Source of the DNA: Calothrix brevissima NIES-22
Lineage (GTDB): Bacteria > Cyanobacteriota > Cyanobacteriia > Cyanobacteriales > Nostocaceae
DNA: 64,000 nt
Direction: 5' to 3'
NCBI RefSeq assembly: GCF_002367995.1
Contig: NZ_AP018207.1
Coordinates: 7,426,199-7,490,198 of the forward strand
This document shows, piece by piece, positions 10,001 to 20,448 of the stretch. Position numbers and translations under genes: made by a program. The notes beneath the pieces are model-generated. The model worked only from the letters and a program-made list of their open reading frames with translations, was not told the origin of the DNA and did not search any database. Each line of letters starts with the position of its first letter. The first letter of the stretch is position 1.

Positions 10001-10047
10001 AATCTCATCAGATTTCAATCTAGTTTTGGCAACAAGTGTGGTAATGA

Positions 10048-10248
10048 TTAATAACCAGCTATGTTGTAACCAGCAGCAACAATTATTTGCTTAATGGATT
10101 CCTCAGAAGCTGCGGATTCTACGCTGACAGTTTTAGCTTGGACATCCACATTTACTTTTGCATCTGGTTCCATCACATGAATAGAATTCTCAATTTTTGC
10201 GGCACAGTCTTCACAAACTATGTCCGGTACATTCAGTTTTAATGCCAT
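10048..10248 (-). CDS. HMA-domain metal-binding protein (copper-chaperone type)
   Basis: 66 aa as called. One heavy-metal-associated ferredoxin-like domain with the CxxC metal site (VCEDCA), followed by KIENSIHVMEPDAKVNVDVQAKTVSVESAASEESIKQIIVAAGY, which matches the beta-alpha-beta-beta-alpha-beta order. Such proteins carry Cu(I) to P-type ATPases. The start at MALKLNVPD (10248) is preferred because GAGG lies 7 nt before it; an upstream ATG at 10266 would add six residues. The Met usually found two before the first Cys is replaced (PDIVC), so metal preference is open. No copper ATPase beside it. Confidence 0.82.
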   Translation of the reverse strand: MALKLNVPDIVCEDCAAKIENSIHVMEPDAKVNVDVQAKTVSVESAASEESIKQIIVAAGYNIAGY

Positions 10249-10266
10249 TGCTGACCTCAGAAACAA

Positions 10267-10792
10267 AACTTAATCTCTTTTTAATAATTAATCTTAGCCT
10301 TGACATTGTGCTGACTCATCGTCCTCAAGTTAGGTGCTTGTATGGGACGGAGGGTATAGATTTTTTGGCGTGGTGTACTGTTGACAGTTGACTGAAGAAA
10401 GGCAGTCTCTATGGCAAAATAGGAAAGAGGGACAAGGGAGACAGGGAGGACAAGGGAGAAGTAAACCAAACTATGTTGCGCAATGTAAATATGCTTGAAA
10501 CCCTTACCAATGACTATTGTACAGACAAGGGTTATCGCGTCTCTAACAAATGACTATTGACAGATGACTATTGACAGATCTCGCCAGTTGTCTTTAATTG
10601 CGCCGACCTACTTAAAATAGGAATTGATTTATCTGTCGGCTTTACTTAAGGCTAAACTCGTAAGCAAAAACCTGTAGTAGCAATCCCCTGCTGTCTAGGC
10701 GTGGGGATTGTGAATGGGGCATACTTTCTCTGTAGAAGAAACGATCCTTTGTCGGCCTTCCCAATTTTATTGAGATTATTTTTGTAAAACCC
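10267..10792. other. Spacer with tandem repeats before alaS
   Basis: 10425-10465 has GACAAGGGA-type tandem repeats. 10517-10544 is a diverged copy of the TTGTACAGACGCGAT hairpin repeat, followed by (TGACTATTGACAGA) units to 10580. Beyond that lies the alaS leader, in which no riboswitch or T-box was recognised. Confidence 0.45.
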
Positions 10793-13435
10793 ATGTCTTC
10801 TAATCCCCAGTCCCTCAGTGGTAACGAAATTCGCACCTTATTCTTGAACTTCTTTGCTGAAAGAGGACACCAGATTCTCCCAAGTGCTTCTCTTGTACCT
10901 GAAGATCCGACGGTGCTGCTGACGATCGCGGGGATGCTACCATTTAAACCGATATTCTTAGGGCAACGTACGCCAGAATTTAATCGCGCTACCACATCGC
11001 AAAAGTGTATCCGCACCAATGATATTGAAAATGTCGGACGCACCAAACGCCACCATACATTTTTTGAGATGTTGGGTAACTTCAGCTTTGGTGATTATTT
11101 TAAAGCACAAGCGATCGCATGGGGATGGGAAATCTCTACCCAAGTCTTTGGTTTTTCCCCCAACAACCTTGTCGTCAGCGTGTTTGAGGAAGATGACGAA
11201 GCTTTTGCCATTTGGCGGGATCAAATCGGCGTTCCTGTCGCTAGAATTAAGCGCATGGGTGCAGATGATAACTTTTGGGTATCCGGCCCCACTGGCCCTT
11301 GCGGCCCTTGTTCAGAAATATACTATGATTTCCACCCAGAACGGGGTGATGAAAACATTGATTTAGAAGATGATTCCCGGTTTATTGAGTTTTATAACTT
11401 GGTATTCATGCAATATAACCGGGATGCAGAAGGGAATTTAACACCCCTGCAAAATAAGAACATCGATACGGGCATGGGTTTGGAAAGAATGGCGCAAATC
11501 CTGCAAAAAGTCCCGAATAATTACGAAACTGATTTAATATTGCCAATTATCGAAACAGCAGCCAAAATTGCGGGAATTGACTACCATAAAAGCGATGAGA
11601 AAACCAAAGTCTCCCTGAAAGTCATCGGGGATCACGTGCGTGCTGTAGTTCACATGATCGCTGATGAAATTCGCGCTTCCAATGTGGGACGGGGTTACAT
11701 ATTGCGGCGCTTAATTCGTCGGGTAGTGCGTCACGGACGATTGATTGGCATTTCTGGTGAATTTATTACCCAAGTGGCAGAAACTGCGATCGCGCTTTCG
11801 GAATCAGCTTATCCTAATGTCAGACAACGGGAAGCAGCAATTAAAGCCGAATTGCAACGGGAAGAAAGCAATTTCTTAAGAACTCTCGACAGAGGCGAAA
11901 AACTGCTTGAGGAAATTATTCAACAGGTAAAACAGCAAGGAAAAACCGTAATTAGCGGCGAAAGTGCTTTTACCCTGTATGATACCTACGGTTTCCCCCT
12001 AGAATTAACGCAAGAAGTCGCTGAGGAAAACAACCTTACCGTTGATGAAGCAGGGTTTGATGTGGAAATGCAAAAGCAGGTGGAACGCGCTAAAGCAGCC
12101 CATGAAACCATCGATTTAACTGTCCAGGGTTCTTTGGATAAACTTGCAGAACATATCCACGCGACGGAGTTTTTAGGTTATACCCAGCCAGCAGCCACAG
12201 CGAAAGTGGAAGTATTGCTAGTGGGTGGTGTGGCGCAAGAAGCAGCCGAAGCGGGTACAGATGTGCAAATTGTCCTGAATCAGACGCCATTTTATGCTGA
12301 ATCTGGGGGACAAATTGGCGATCGCGGTTATATCACTGGCGATGGTGTGGTAATTCGCATTGATGATGTGAAAAAAGAATCTGATTTCTTTGTTCACTTC
12401 GGACGCATCGAACGCGGTACAATCCGAGTAGGAGATACTGTAACTGCACAAATCGACCGCGCTTGTCGTCGTCGTTTGCAAGCTAACCATACAGCAACTC
12501 ACCTGTTACAAGCAGCGTTAAAGAAAATTGTCGATGAGGGTATATCTCAAGCAGGTTCCTTAGTTTCCTTCGATAGATTGCGCTTTGACTTCAACTGTCC
12601 CCGTGCGTTGACAGCAGAAGAAGTCCAGCAAGTTGAAGAACAGGTAAATACTTGGATTGCCGAGGCGCACAGTGCCAAGATAGAAATATTACCTTTAGCA
12701 GAAGCCAAAGCTAGAGGCGCTGTGGCTATGTTTGGCGAAAAATATGGCGAAGAAGTGCGCGTGATTGACTTTCCTAGCATATCAATGGAACTGTGCGGTG
12801 GGACTCATGTAAGTAATACTGCGGAGATTGGCGTTCTCAAGGTAATTTCTGAGGCTGGTGTAGCTTCGGGAGTGCGGCGGATTGAAGCCGTTTCCGGCCC
12901 GGCGGTGTTGGATTACCTGAATTTGCGGGATAAAGTGGTTAAAGATTTAAGCGATCGCTTTAAAGTCAAACCCGAAGAACTACCAGAGAGAATTACAACT
13001 CTGCAAAACGAACTGCGAACCAGCCAAAAACAACTGGATGTATTGAAAGGACAATTAGCGATCGCAAAATCTGACAGCTTGCTGCAAACAGCTGAATCTG
13101 TAGGCGATTATAAAATCATCGTCGCCCAATTAGATGATGTCGATGCCGAATCCTTGAAAACCGCAGCCGAAAGGTTATTACAAAAACTAGGTAACGGTGC
13201 GGTAGTGCTAGGTTCAGTTCCCGAAGCTGGGAAGGTGAGTATAGTAGCAGCCTTTAGTGCAGAGGTGAACAAGAAAGGTTTGCAAGCAGGTAAATTTGTC
13301 GGTGCTGTCGCCAAAATTTGCGGCGGTGGCGGTGGTGGAAGACCAAATTTAGCCCAAGCTGGCGGACGTGATGCGAGTAAGTTACCAGAGGCTTTAACAC
13401 AAGCGCTGAGTGATTTAAAATCCGCCTTGGGTTAA
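10793..13435 (+). CDS. alaS: Alanyl-tRNA synthetase
   Basis: 880 aa, normal full length. Charges tRNA-Ala with alanine and clears mischarged Ser/Gly. N-terminal class II catalytic domain with [17 protein letters not shown] (residues 87-103) and the GTGLERM-like [13 protein letters not shown]; tRNA-recognition helices; editing domain zinc site with HTATH (His566, His570) and CGGTH (Cys668, His672); C-terminal C-Ala domain starting near [15 protein letters not shown]. All editing ligands are intact. Monocistronic. Start at [17 protein letters not shown] fits family alignments. Confidence 0.98.
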   Translation: MSSNPQSLSGNEIRTLFLNFFAERGHQILPSASLVPEDPTVLLTIAGMLPFKPIFLGQRTPEFNRATTSQKCIRTNDIENVGRTKRHHTFFEMLGNFSFGDYFKAQAIAWGWEISTQVFGFSPNNLVVSVFEEDDEAFAIWRDQIGVPVARIKRMGADDNFWVSGPTGPCGPCSEIYYDFHPERGDENIDLEDDSRFIEFYNLVFMQYNRDAEGNLTPLQNKNIDTGMGLERMAQILQKVPNNYETDLILPIIETAAKIAGIDYHKSDEKTKVSLKVIGDHVRAVVHMIADEIRASNVGRGYILRRLIRRVVRHGRLIGISGEFITQVAETAIALSESAYPNVRQREAAIKAELQREESNFLRTLDRGEKLLEEIIQQVKQQGKTVISGESAFTLYDTYGFPLELTQEVAEENNLTVDEAGFDVEMQKQVERAKAAHETIDLTVQGSLDKLAEHIHATEFLGYTQPAATAKVEVLLVGGVAQEAAEAGTDVQIVLNQTPFYAESGGQIGDRGYITGDGVVIRIDDVKKESDFFVHFGRIERGTIRVGDTVTAQIDRACRRRLQANHTATHLLQAALKKIVDEGISQAGSLVSFDRLRFDFNCPRALTAEEVQQVEEQVNTWIAEAHSAKIEILPLAEAKARGAVAMFGEKYGEEVRVIDFPSISMELCGGTHVSNTAEIGVLKVISEAGVASGVRRIEAVSGPAVLDYLNLRDKVVKDLSDRFKVKPEELPERITTLQNELRTSQKQLDVLKGQLAIAKSDSLLQTAESVGDYKIIVAQLDDVDAESLKTAAERLLQKLGNGAVVLGSVPEAGKVSIVAAFSAEVNKKGLQAGKFVGAVAKICGGGGGGRPNLAQAGGRDASKLPEALTQALSDLKSALG

Positions 13436-13577
13436 TTGCTTGTATAACAGACATCTTGTCTGTATCAAAAATGCTAATACAATGGTGGGTTAAGTGTATC
13501 AATAACTCACCATTTATTTTTTGCTGGTAATTTACAGGTTCGCTGTCAAATAATTTATTCAGTTCAATTTATAAATA

Positions 13578-15065
13578 ATGGCAAATAAAGTTCATCTCAA
13601 AAAACTTGCAGAGGGCGTTTTAGCTTGGAATGAGTGGCGAGCAGAAAATCCAAATATAAATGTAGATCTGAGCGGAGTTTATCTAGTTCATGAAGTAGCC
13701 AGAAGAAACCAATTAAAGGCTTGGAGAAGCCTAGCACCTTTTATATCTTTATTAGTTACTCTTCTTTTACAACAGACAAAAATAACAGATTATATTGTCA
13801 TTTTTTTTGAGAAAATCGCATTTTTAAATATTAATTATTTTCCATTTACAGAACTGATATTATATACAATAATCCGGTTATTTATATTCTTTTTAGTTAT
13901 GCTCACTTTATTCTCAGGATTGGAATTTTTGCTGAATTATTCCCGAGGAAAATTAAATTTAAGAAATATCAATATGAAAGAAGTAAATCTATGTGGATCA
14001 GATTTAGAAGGAGTTGATTTAAGGAATGCTGATTTAAGGAATGCTGATTTAATAAATTCTAATTTGAGTTACCTAGAGGCAATTGGTGTAAATTTTACTG
14101 ATGCTGATTTAACAGGAGCATGTATAGCAAATTGGAATATTAATCATACTACCGTTTTAGAAAATGTTAAGTGTGATTATATTTATATTCACATTAACGA
14201 AGATACAGGTAAGTTTGAACAACGTCGTCCTCTCAATTCAAATAATATTTTTACAACTGGCGAGTTTACACAACGCTTTAAAGTATTTGAAAAGGCATTA
14301 GAAACTATAGATTTGACTTTTACTGATGGTATCGATTGGAAAGCATTTTTTCAATCATTTCAAGAAGTACGTGAAAATTACTCTCAATACAAACTTGCTA
14401 TTCAAAAAATAGAAGACAAAGATAGCGCTTTGATTATTGGATTAAAATTTAATGTTGAGACAGATATAAATATTGACGAAATTAAACGTATGATTGAAGT
14501 TCAATTGAAAGAAAGGTATGAAAATAAGCTCAAGTTATTAGAATTCCAATATCGAACAGAAATAAATGCAAAAGATCATGAAATAGCACTGTATCGTCAG
14601 CAAAATGCTGATTTAAGCGAAATTGCAAAAAATCTAGCAAGTAAAAATATTAATGTTATATTACAGGCAACTGGATCAGGATCTATTCATAATCTGGAGG
14701 GTGTAATGTCAGAAAATTATAACAATGAATTTCAGAGAGTAAATATTGCTAATTTTGCTAACAAAGTAGCAGACAACGCACGCCAGCAAGCAAACCAACA
14801 TATTCAGATATCTGAACAAAAGCAAATTCTTGCTGAAGCTGCTGCGGTAATACAAAGATTACTCAAACAGTTGGAACAGAATAATCCTATGGCGACTGAA
14901 GCTGAAATAATTAATTATGTAAATGATGAAACTACTCCTAGCTTTAAGCGTCGTGTTATTGGTGCATTACAAGGATTTAGTGAAGCTGCAATTGAAGAGT
15001 TTTTGGATAATTCTTACATAAATATTGCTAAAGCTATTATCAAAGGTTGGATTAAACCAGACTAA
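13578..15065 (+). CDS. Membrane pentapeptide-repeat protein with coiled-coil and C-terminal helical domain
   Basis: 495 aa. Order seen: N-terminal module with WNEWRAEN (residues ~17-24) leading into VDLSGVYL; two membrane segments (~50-66 and ~92-115); pentapeptide repeats (~125-170; NADLRNADLINSNL); a middle domain (~190-290); a charged coiled coil (~295-360; KERYENKLKLLEFQYRTE); and a C-terminal helical region ending SFKRRVIGALQGFSEAAIEEFLDN..IAKAIIKGWIKP. The gene is more AT-rich than alaS before it, a hint of transfer. Function not known. Similar C-terminal tails occur, as far as I recall, in other cyanobacterial multi-domain proteins, so it may be an adaptor domain. Faces the DUF433 gene convergently. 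Confidence 0.7.
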   Translation: MANKVHLKKLAEGVLAWNEWRAENPNINVDLSGVYLVHEVARRNQLKAWRSLAPFISLLVTLLLQQTKITDYIVIFFEKIAFLNINYFPFTELILYTIIRLFIFFLVMLTLFSGLEFLLNYSRGKLNLRNINMKEVNLCGSDLEGVDLRNADLRNADLINSNLSYLEAIGVNFTDADLTGACIANWNINHTTVLENVKCDYIYIHINEDTGKFEQRRPLNSNNIFTTGEFTQRFKVFEKALETIDLTFTDGIDWKAFFQSFQEVRENYSQYKLAIQKIEDKDSALIIGLKFNVETDINIDEIKRMIEVQLKERYENKLKLLEFQYRTEINAKDHEIALYRQQNADLSEIAKNLASKNINVILQATGSGSIHNLEGVMSENYNNEFQRVNIANFANKVADNARQQANQHIQISEQKQILAEAAAVIQRLLKQLEQNNPMATEAEIINYVNDETTPSFKRRVIGALQGFSEAAIEEFLDNSYINIAKAIIKGWIKPD

Positions 15066-15161
15066 AGAGTGAATAATAGGTAGCGTTAAACAAAACAGAA
15101 CCAAGGTAATTATTGAACTAAATCGAAAGGAAAATTCTCATTTGCATAAAACTTAGTCATG

Positions 15162-15404
15162 TTATACTTCTTCGGCTATAACTTGGTCAATTTCCTGTGG
15201 ATGTTCTTTATAATACGACCAAGCTGCCGCTAAATCTTCAATTGTTAACGTTGGGTAATTCCTCAATAATTCTTCGTCGGAAGCGCCTTGCTGACGCAAA
15301 GAAACTAGAGTCCAAACAGCAATATGAGTATCGCGGATGCGTGCATTACCTCCGCAAATTCCGGGAGTTTTTTGAATAAAAGATTTTTGAATCTTGGGAG
15401 ACAT
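15162..15404 (-). CDS. DUF433-family antitoxin-like protein, without a toxin partner
   Basis: 80 aa. Shows the DUF433 pattern: GICGGNARIRDTHIAVWTLVSLRQQGASDEELLRNYP..TIEDLAAAWSYY. Such proteins are DNA-binding antitoxins, usually followed by a DUF5615 PIN-like toxin. Downstream on this strand only 96 bp remain before the convergent gene ending at 15065, so no toxin can follow. It is an orphan: either a remnant of a toxin-antitoxin pair or an immunity gene against a toxin coded elsewhere. Confidence 0.8.
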   Translation of the reverse strand: MSPKIQKSFIQKTPGICGGNARIRDTHIAVWTLVSLRQQGASDEELLRNYPTLTIEDLAAAWSYYKEHPQEIDQVIAEEV

Positions 15405-15595
15405 AAATTAGTAAATAAGCAATCTGTATATATTTTATTTTAAATTCAGATTTAGTTTTGTAATGTTTGCAAAGCGCGATCGCTATTTTCATAAAATTAT
15501 GATATTACCAAATAAAACACCTATCATATTAGAGGTTAAAGATGTTCATGTTATCTGGGTATAATCAAAAAAATTAACAATTAAATAAACTCATC

Positions 15596-16426
15596 ATGCG
15601 GCGAGATACCATTTTTTACAAATTATTCAAGCAATTTCCTGGCTTATTGTTTGAATTAGTAGACGAACCACCCATAGAAGCAGACAATTATCAGTTTGAA
15701 TCGGTAGAAGTGAAAGAAACCGCATTCCGAATTGATGGAGTATTTCTACCTCCAGCTAACGCAGCTTCTCAAGTAGTATTTTTTGCCGAAGTGCAGTTTC
15801 AAAAAGATGAAGATTTATATTTTCGCTTCTTTTCGGAAGTATCTTTATTTTTACACCGCCACCCCATCCGTTATGATGACTGGATGGGAGTCATAATTTT
15901 TGGCTCTCGTAACTTAGAACCGTCAAATTTAAGGATTCATCGTTCTTTATTAGCAGGCGATCAAGTTCAGCGAATATATCTAGATGAATTGGGCGATGTA
16001 CAACAGCAACCATTAGGATTAGGCTTGATGTTGCTGACAATTAAAGAAGGAACAGAAGCCATAGAAACAGCTAGGTTTCTACTGGAACAAGCGCAGGAAC
16101 AATCAGAAATAGCGATAATAGATTTAATTGCGACTATTATTGTTTACAAATTTAGCAACCTCAGTCGAGAGGAGATTATAACTATGCTAGGACTAGATGT
16201 AGAAGAACCAAGAGCTTTGCGAGAAGCGAAAGAAGAAGGGCGAAAACAAGAAGGTACATCCCTGGTAATCAGACAGTTAAATCGACGTTTGGGTGGAATT
16301 CCTGAGCAGTATTTGTCACAAGTTCAACAGTTGCCTTTATCACAAATTGAGGCTTTAGGTGAGGAGTTGTTAGATTTTTCGACTGTGGCGGATTTGGAAA
16401 GATGGTTACAGTCTAATTTAGCTTGA
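15596..16426 (+). CDS. Rpn/DUF2887-family PD-(D/E)XK nuclease with DUF4351 tail
   Basis: 276 aa. N-terminal MRRDTIFYKLFKQFPGLLFEL is the typical start of this family. The nuclease core is visible as FRIDGVFLP (Asp) followed by VVFFAEVQFQKD (ExQ) and a helix DLYFRFFSEVSLFLHRH. The C-terminal ~55 residues (VIRQLNRRLGGIPEQYLSQVQQLPLSQIEALGEELLDF) are the DUF4351 helical region. Related Rpn proteins promote recombination and cut DNA; several in cyanobacteria are annotated as putative transposases. Genes of this kind are multicopy and mobile in the phylum. No partner gene in the same transcript. Confidence 0.85.
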   Translation: MRRDTIFYKLFKQFPGLLFELVDEPPIEADNYQFESVEVKETAFRIDGVFLPPANAASQVVFFAEVQFQKDEDLYFRFFSEVSLFLHRHPIRYDDWMGVIIFGSRNLEPSNLRIHRSLLAGDQVQRIYLDELGDVQQQPLGLGLMLLTIKEGTEAIETARFLLEQAQEQSEIAIIDLIATIIVYKFSNLSREEIITMLGLDVEEPRALREAKEEGRKQEGTSLVIRQLNRRLGGIPEQYLSQVQQLPLSQIEALGEELLDFSTVADLERWLQSNLA

Positions 16427-16613
16427 AAATGAGCATTGGGCATCGGCGAGCCAGATTTTCACGTTTGGTTGTGAGATTTTCTCACGCTCGTGTAGCTTGA
16501 AAATAGGGAATAGGGGCTAGTGTTTCTTTAATCACTGCCCTTACAGCATTTTTTGCTAATTAGATTTTAATCATATTAGAGACTGCATGGATATAATATA
16601 TCGAAATACTTAA
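16427..16613. other. Short spacer with dispersed repeat
   Basis: 16454-16500 carries the GATTTTCACGTTTGGTTGTG segment also found near 6326, with a TTCTCACG repeat. 16580-16605 (ATATAATATATCG) is AT-rich and could hold the promoter of the toxin-antitoxin pair. Confidence 0.35.
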
Positions 16614-16853
16614 ATGCAAAAAGTCACAGTTGAGGAAATCCAACAAGACCCATTAAAGTACCTCAACCAAGTTGAGGCTGGTAAAAGCTTTATCATTATG
16701 CAAGAAGATAAAGCAATTGCGGAACTAAAACCTATTCAAAATCATCACAAGCAACAGCGACCATTTGGTTTATGTGCAGGAGAATTTTCTGTACCTGATG
16801 ATTTTGATGCACCTTTACCTGAAGAGATTCTGAGTGCATTTGAGGGCGGATGA
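16614..16853 (+). CDS. Phd/YefM-family antitoxin
   Basis: 79 aa. VTVEEIQQDPLKYLNQVEAGKSFIIMQEDKAIAELKPI (residues 4-41) is the Phd/YefM DNA-binding fold; the remaining acidic, disordered tail (PDDFDAPLPEEIL) is the likely toxin-neutralising part. The stop overlaps the start of the PIN gene by ATGA, so translation is coupled. Expected to repress its own operon together with the toxin. Confidence 0.88.
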   Translation: MQKVTVEEIQQDPLKYLNQVEAGKSFIIMQEDKAIAELKPIQNHHKQQRPFGLCAGEFSVPDDFDAPLPEEILSAFEGG

Positions 16854-17233
16854 AAATTCTTCTAGACACTCATATTTTTTTATGGTTTATTAGTGGCGAT
16901 CCGCAGCTATCAACAGATGTTAGAGATGCAATTTGCGATCTAGATAACAAGGTATATCTGAGTGTTGTTTCAATATGGGAGTGCATTGTCAAATATCAGT
17001 TGGGAAAACTACCATTACCAGAATCTCCAGAAATCTATCTTCCCAAACAACGCGATCGCCATCAAATTGCAAATCTCGATCTAGATGAAGGTAGTGTTAT
17101 TCAACTTGTTAGTCTACCCCCATTACATAAAGATCCTTTTGATAGAATGCTTATCTGTCAAGCCTTAAAACATAACTTAACAATTGCCACAGTGGATAGC
17201 GAAATTATTAAATACCCGGTCGCTCTCATTTAA
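16850..17233 (+). CDS. PIN-domain ribonuclease toxin (VapC-like)
   Basis: 127 aa. PIN fold with acidic residues in family positions: Asp6 in LLDTHIFLW, Glu44 in SIWECIVK, Asp95/Asp98 in HKDPFDRML and Asp116 in TVDSEI. These bind Mg/Mn for RNA cleavage. The LDTHxxLW start and PFDRML are typical of PIN toxins paired with Phd antitoxins. Starts 4 bp inside the antitoxin gene. All catalytic residues are present, so it is probably active when free. The RNA target is unknown. Confidence 0.9.
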   Translation: MKILLDTHIFLWFISGDPQLSTDVRDAICDLDNKVYLSVVSIWECIVKYQLGKLPLPESPEIYLPKQRDRHQIANLDLDEGSVIQLVSLPPLHKDPFDRMLICQALKHNLTIATVDSEIIKYPVALI

Positions 17234-17334
17234 CAACATCATTCCCCGCAGTGCAAATAGCTGACTTTTGCATAAGCTATCAAACATGAGATATATATCT
17301 CAGTAAATCTTCGCAGACAATCTGCATTGTAGCT

Positions 17335-20300
17335 ATGCGTCGTCGTTATCGCCCAATCGCTTCTAGTCTCCAAAGTCTGAGTGTTGCGTCTTTGGCGCTG
17401 TACCTGACATTTCCCTTGGGAACATTCATCGCGCCATTGAGAATATCGCCGGTATTGGCGCAAAATTCTAGCGATCGCCAAATCGAAGTTGATAAACTAC
17501 TCAAACAAGGTGAAGATTTAGTCAATCGCAATCAATCTCAAGCAGCTTTACCAGTGTTTGAGCAAGCTTTGACAATTTATCGTCAAATCCAAAATCGACA
17601 GGGAGAAGGAAGAACTCTCAAGGGGATAGGGAATGTTTACTATGATTTGGGCGACTACAAACAAGCAATTACCTATCAACAACAAGCTTTAGACATCGCT
17701 CAAGCTATCAGCGATCGCGATTTAGCAGCTAGAGCCTTGAATAATCTTGGTAGTAACTATAGAGCTTTGGGGGATTTGCCGCAAGCGATCGCCTATTATC
17801 AACAAGCATTAGCGATCGCGCGTCAAATCCAGGATCGCGAACCAGAAACCAATACCCTGGAAAATCTTGGTTATGTCTATGCTACCGTCGATCTGACTCA
17901 GGCGATTGATTTTTTAGCACAAGCTTTGGTAGTGTTACGCAAACAATCGGCTGATTCTCCACAAAAGCAGCTAAATCTCCGCAAACAGGAAACGGATATT
18001 CTCATCGCTTTGGCTAGGAATTATTATCTGTTTGGTGTTTACAAAGGTATAGGTGAAGGAAAATCACCTGATGAAGCTTTCAATAAAGCAATTGAGATTT
18101 ATCAACAAGCGGTGAGTCTAGGGAAACAAACAGGCGATCGCTCTCAACTTGCAGACGCACTCTTAGGGCTTGGTAATATGTATAATGCCAAGAGTAAGTA
18201 TAACGAAGCTGTCGCCACACTCCAGCAAGCTTTGCAGATTTTCCAAACAGATAAAAAATCACCAATTAAGCTGCGCGATACTTTATCTAAATTAGGTGAA
18301 GTTTATCAAGGTTTGCGTCAACCAGAACAAGCATTAACATATTATCAACAGGCGTTAGAAATTGCCAAACAAATTACAGCTAATTCTCCTTTTGCGAATC
18401 TAGAAAGAGATAAAGAGCAAGGATTAATCATAATTAATATTGCTAATATTTATGCAGAAACCGGGAAGTATGAGAAAGCGATTCAAAATTATCAAGATGG
18501 GTTAGTAATTTTACAATCAAGTCTCAAGCAAGCTGAACGAATTACCGATTCTGGAAACAAATTTGTCGTAGATTTAGCTAAGAAACAACTCAATCAAGTA
18601 ATTAAATTTAGCTATGTGCGCATGTGTGCTACTTATAAAAATTTAGGTCAATCAGCAGAAGCTAAACAAGCTTGTGCTGAAACTTCTCCTAATGTTAAAA
18701 GCCTCACGGTTGCAAATAAAACTTCGCCAGAATTAGAAGCGGCACTGAAGAAATTAAATGCAGCACAAGCATTAGGTAAGCCGGAAATGATAGCCTATGC
18801 TTTAGCTGAAATTGCTGATGCTTACGCCAATTTACAAGAAAGCGATCGCGCTTGGGAATACTATCAAAAAGCTATTGCATTAGCTGAAGAATATCCGCAA
18901 TTTCAGCAATACATATATTTTAAAGTTGGTGGTTTTTACGAAAATCAGAAAAAATACGATTTAGCGATAAGTTTTTACAAAAAAGCGGCATTATCTGCGA
19001 GAAAAGCGCAGCAAAAAGTTGATGAAGCTATTATGTTAAATCAAGTTGCAAATACTAGCTACACAGCAGGTAAGCTAACAGAAGCAACAGAGGCTTTATA
19101 TGAGGCGATTAAAGTTTATGAAAGTCTGCGTATAGACCTCACAGATAAAAGTCAAATCTCTATTTTTGAAACCCAAGCTCAAACTTATAGTTTATTACAG
19201 AAAATTCTGATTACACAAAATAAAGTTAACGAAGCTTTAGAAGTTGCTGAACGCAGTCGCGCTAGAGCATTTGTGAATTTATTAACTTCACGACTTTCCG
19301 CAACCCAAAATCGCCAATTAACTGCGGATTTACCGACAATTGAGAAAATTAAAAAAATTGCTCAAGTGCAAAATGCAACAATTGTGTCATATTCGCTGGT
19401 TAATTTTGCCCAAAATAACGATAAAAAAAAACCGGAGACATCAGAAATATATATTTGGGTAATTAAACCTCATGGTGAAATCACTTTTAAATCAGTTAAT
19501 TTGCAATCTCTCAATCAACCTCTGACAGATATTATCAATCAAAGCCGCGTCTCCCTTGGTGCAGGTGGTAGGGGAATTAAAATCGAACCTAATGATGAAT
19601 CTTTGCAAACACAATACTTACAAGAATTATATCAGATACTCATTGCTCCAATTGCGTCATTATTGCCCAATAACCCCAATGAAAGAGTAATTTTCATTCC
19701 TCATCAAGCGCTTTTTTTAGTTCCCTTTCCCGCATTGCAAGCCAAAAACGATAAATATTTAATTGAAAAACATACTATTTTAACTGCACCCGCAATTCAA
19801 GTTTTAGAATTGACTCATCAACAAAGACAAAAAGTCAAAGGTAAAGATGTATTAGTGATGGGCAATCCTACCATGCCAAAAGTGGGAATTCCATCGGTGC
19901 AATTACAACCATTGTCGGGTGCAGAAACAGAAGCTGTAACAATTGCTAATTTACTCAAAACTCAAGCTATTACTGGCGAACAAGCCACAAAAACCGCTTT
20001 CAAACACAAGTTAGCTTCGGCAAGAATTATTCATTTAGCAACACATGGATTACTCGACGATCCTAGCAAAGGAATTAAAACTGCGATCGCACTTGCTCCA
20101 ACTGCAAATGATGACGGTTTACTCACCCCTGCGGAAATCGTCAATTTACCCATCAATGCAGAATTGGTAGTTTTGAGTGCTTGTGACACCGGTAGAGGCA
20201 CAATTACAGGTGATGGCGTCATTGGTTTATCCCGTTCCTTAATTACTGCTGGTGCTACCAGTGTAATTGTCTCCTTATGGTCAGTTCCCGATTCACCCAC

Positions 20301-20448
20301 CTCAGAATTAATGACTCAATTTTATCAACAATGGCAGCAAAATCCTGATAAAGCCGTTGCATTGCGCAACGCTATGCTAGACACCATGAAAAAACACCCC
20401 AATCCTGTCAATTGGGCTGCATTTACCTTAATCGGTGAAGCGATTTAA
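17335..20448 (+). CDS. Exported TPR protein with C-terminal CHAT caspase-like protease domain
   Basis: 1037 aa. Residues 1-43 are a signal peptide (RRRYRP.., hydrophobic stretch, cleavage near VLAQ). Roughly ten TPR units cover ~45-620 (for example ALNNLGSNYRALGDLPQAIAYYQQAL). The CHAT domain fills ~690-1037, with catalytic His904 (LATHG) and Cys950 (LSACDTG), followed by SLITAGATSVIVSLWSV. CHAT proteases are caspase/separase relatives, and TPR-CHAT proteins are abundant in filamentous cyanobacteria and act in several conflict systems. The signal peptide would place this one outside the cytosol, unlike known defence CHAT proteases. Monocistronic, 100 bp after the toxin. Confidence 0.9.
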   Translation: MRRRYRPIASSLQSLSVASLALYLTFPLGTFIAPLRISPVLAQNSSDRQIEVDKLLKQGEDLVNRNQSQAALPVFEQALTIYRQIQNRQGEGRTLKGIGNVYYDLGDYKQAITYQQQALDIAQAISDRDLAARALNNLGSNYRALGDLPQAIAYYQQALAIARQIQDREPETNTLENLGYVYATVDLTQAIDFLAQALVVLRKQSADSPQKQLNLRKQETDILIALARNYYLFGVYKGIGEGKSPDEAFNKAIEIYQQAVSLGKQTGDRSQLADALLGLGNMYNAKSKYNEAVATLQQALQIFQTDKKSPIKLRDTLSKLGEVYQGLRQPEQALTYYQQALEIAKQITANSPFANLERDKEQGLIIINIANIYAETGKYEKAIQNYQDGLVILQSSLKQAERITDSGNKFVVDLAKKQLNQVIKFSYVRMCATYKNLGQSAEAKQACAETSPNVKSLTVANKTSPELEAALKKLNAAQALGKPEMIAYALAEIADAYANLQESDRAWEYYQKAIALAEEYPQFQQYIYFKVGGFYENQKKYDLAISFYKKAALSARKAQQKVDEAIMLNQVANTSYTAGKLTEATEALYEAIKVYESLRIDLTDKSQISIFETQAQTYSLLQKILITQNKVNEALEVAERSRARAFVNLLTSRLSATQNRQLTADLPTIEKIKKIAQVQNATIVSYSLVNFAQNNDKKKPETSEIYIWVIKPHGEITFKSVNLQSLNQPLTDIINQSRVSLGAGGRGIKIEPNDESLQTQYLQELYQILIAPIASLLPNNPNERVIFIPHQALFLVPFPALQAKNDKYLIEKHTILTAPAIQVLELTHQQRQKVKGKDVLVMGNPTMPKVGIPSVQLQPLSGAETEAVTIANLLKTQAITGEQATKTAFKHKLASARIIHLATHGLLDDPSKGIKTAIALAPTANDDGLLTPAEIVNLPINAELVVLSACDTGRGTITGDGVIGLSRSLITAGATSVIVSLWSVPDSPTSELMTQFYQQWQQNPDKAVALRNAMLDTMKKHPNPVNWAAFTLIGEAI

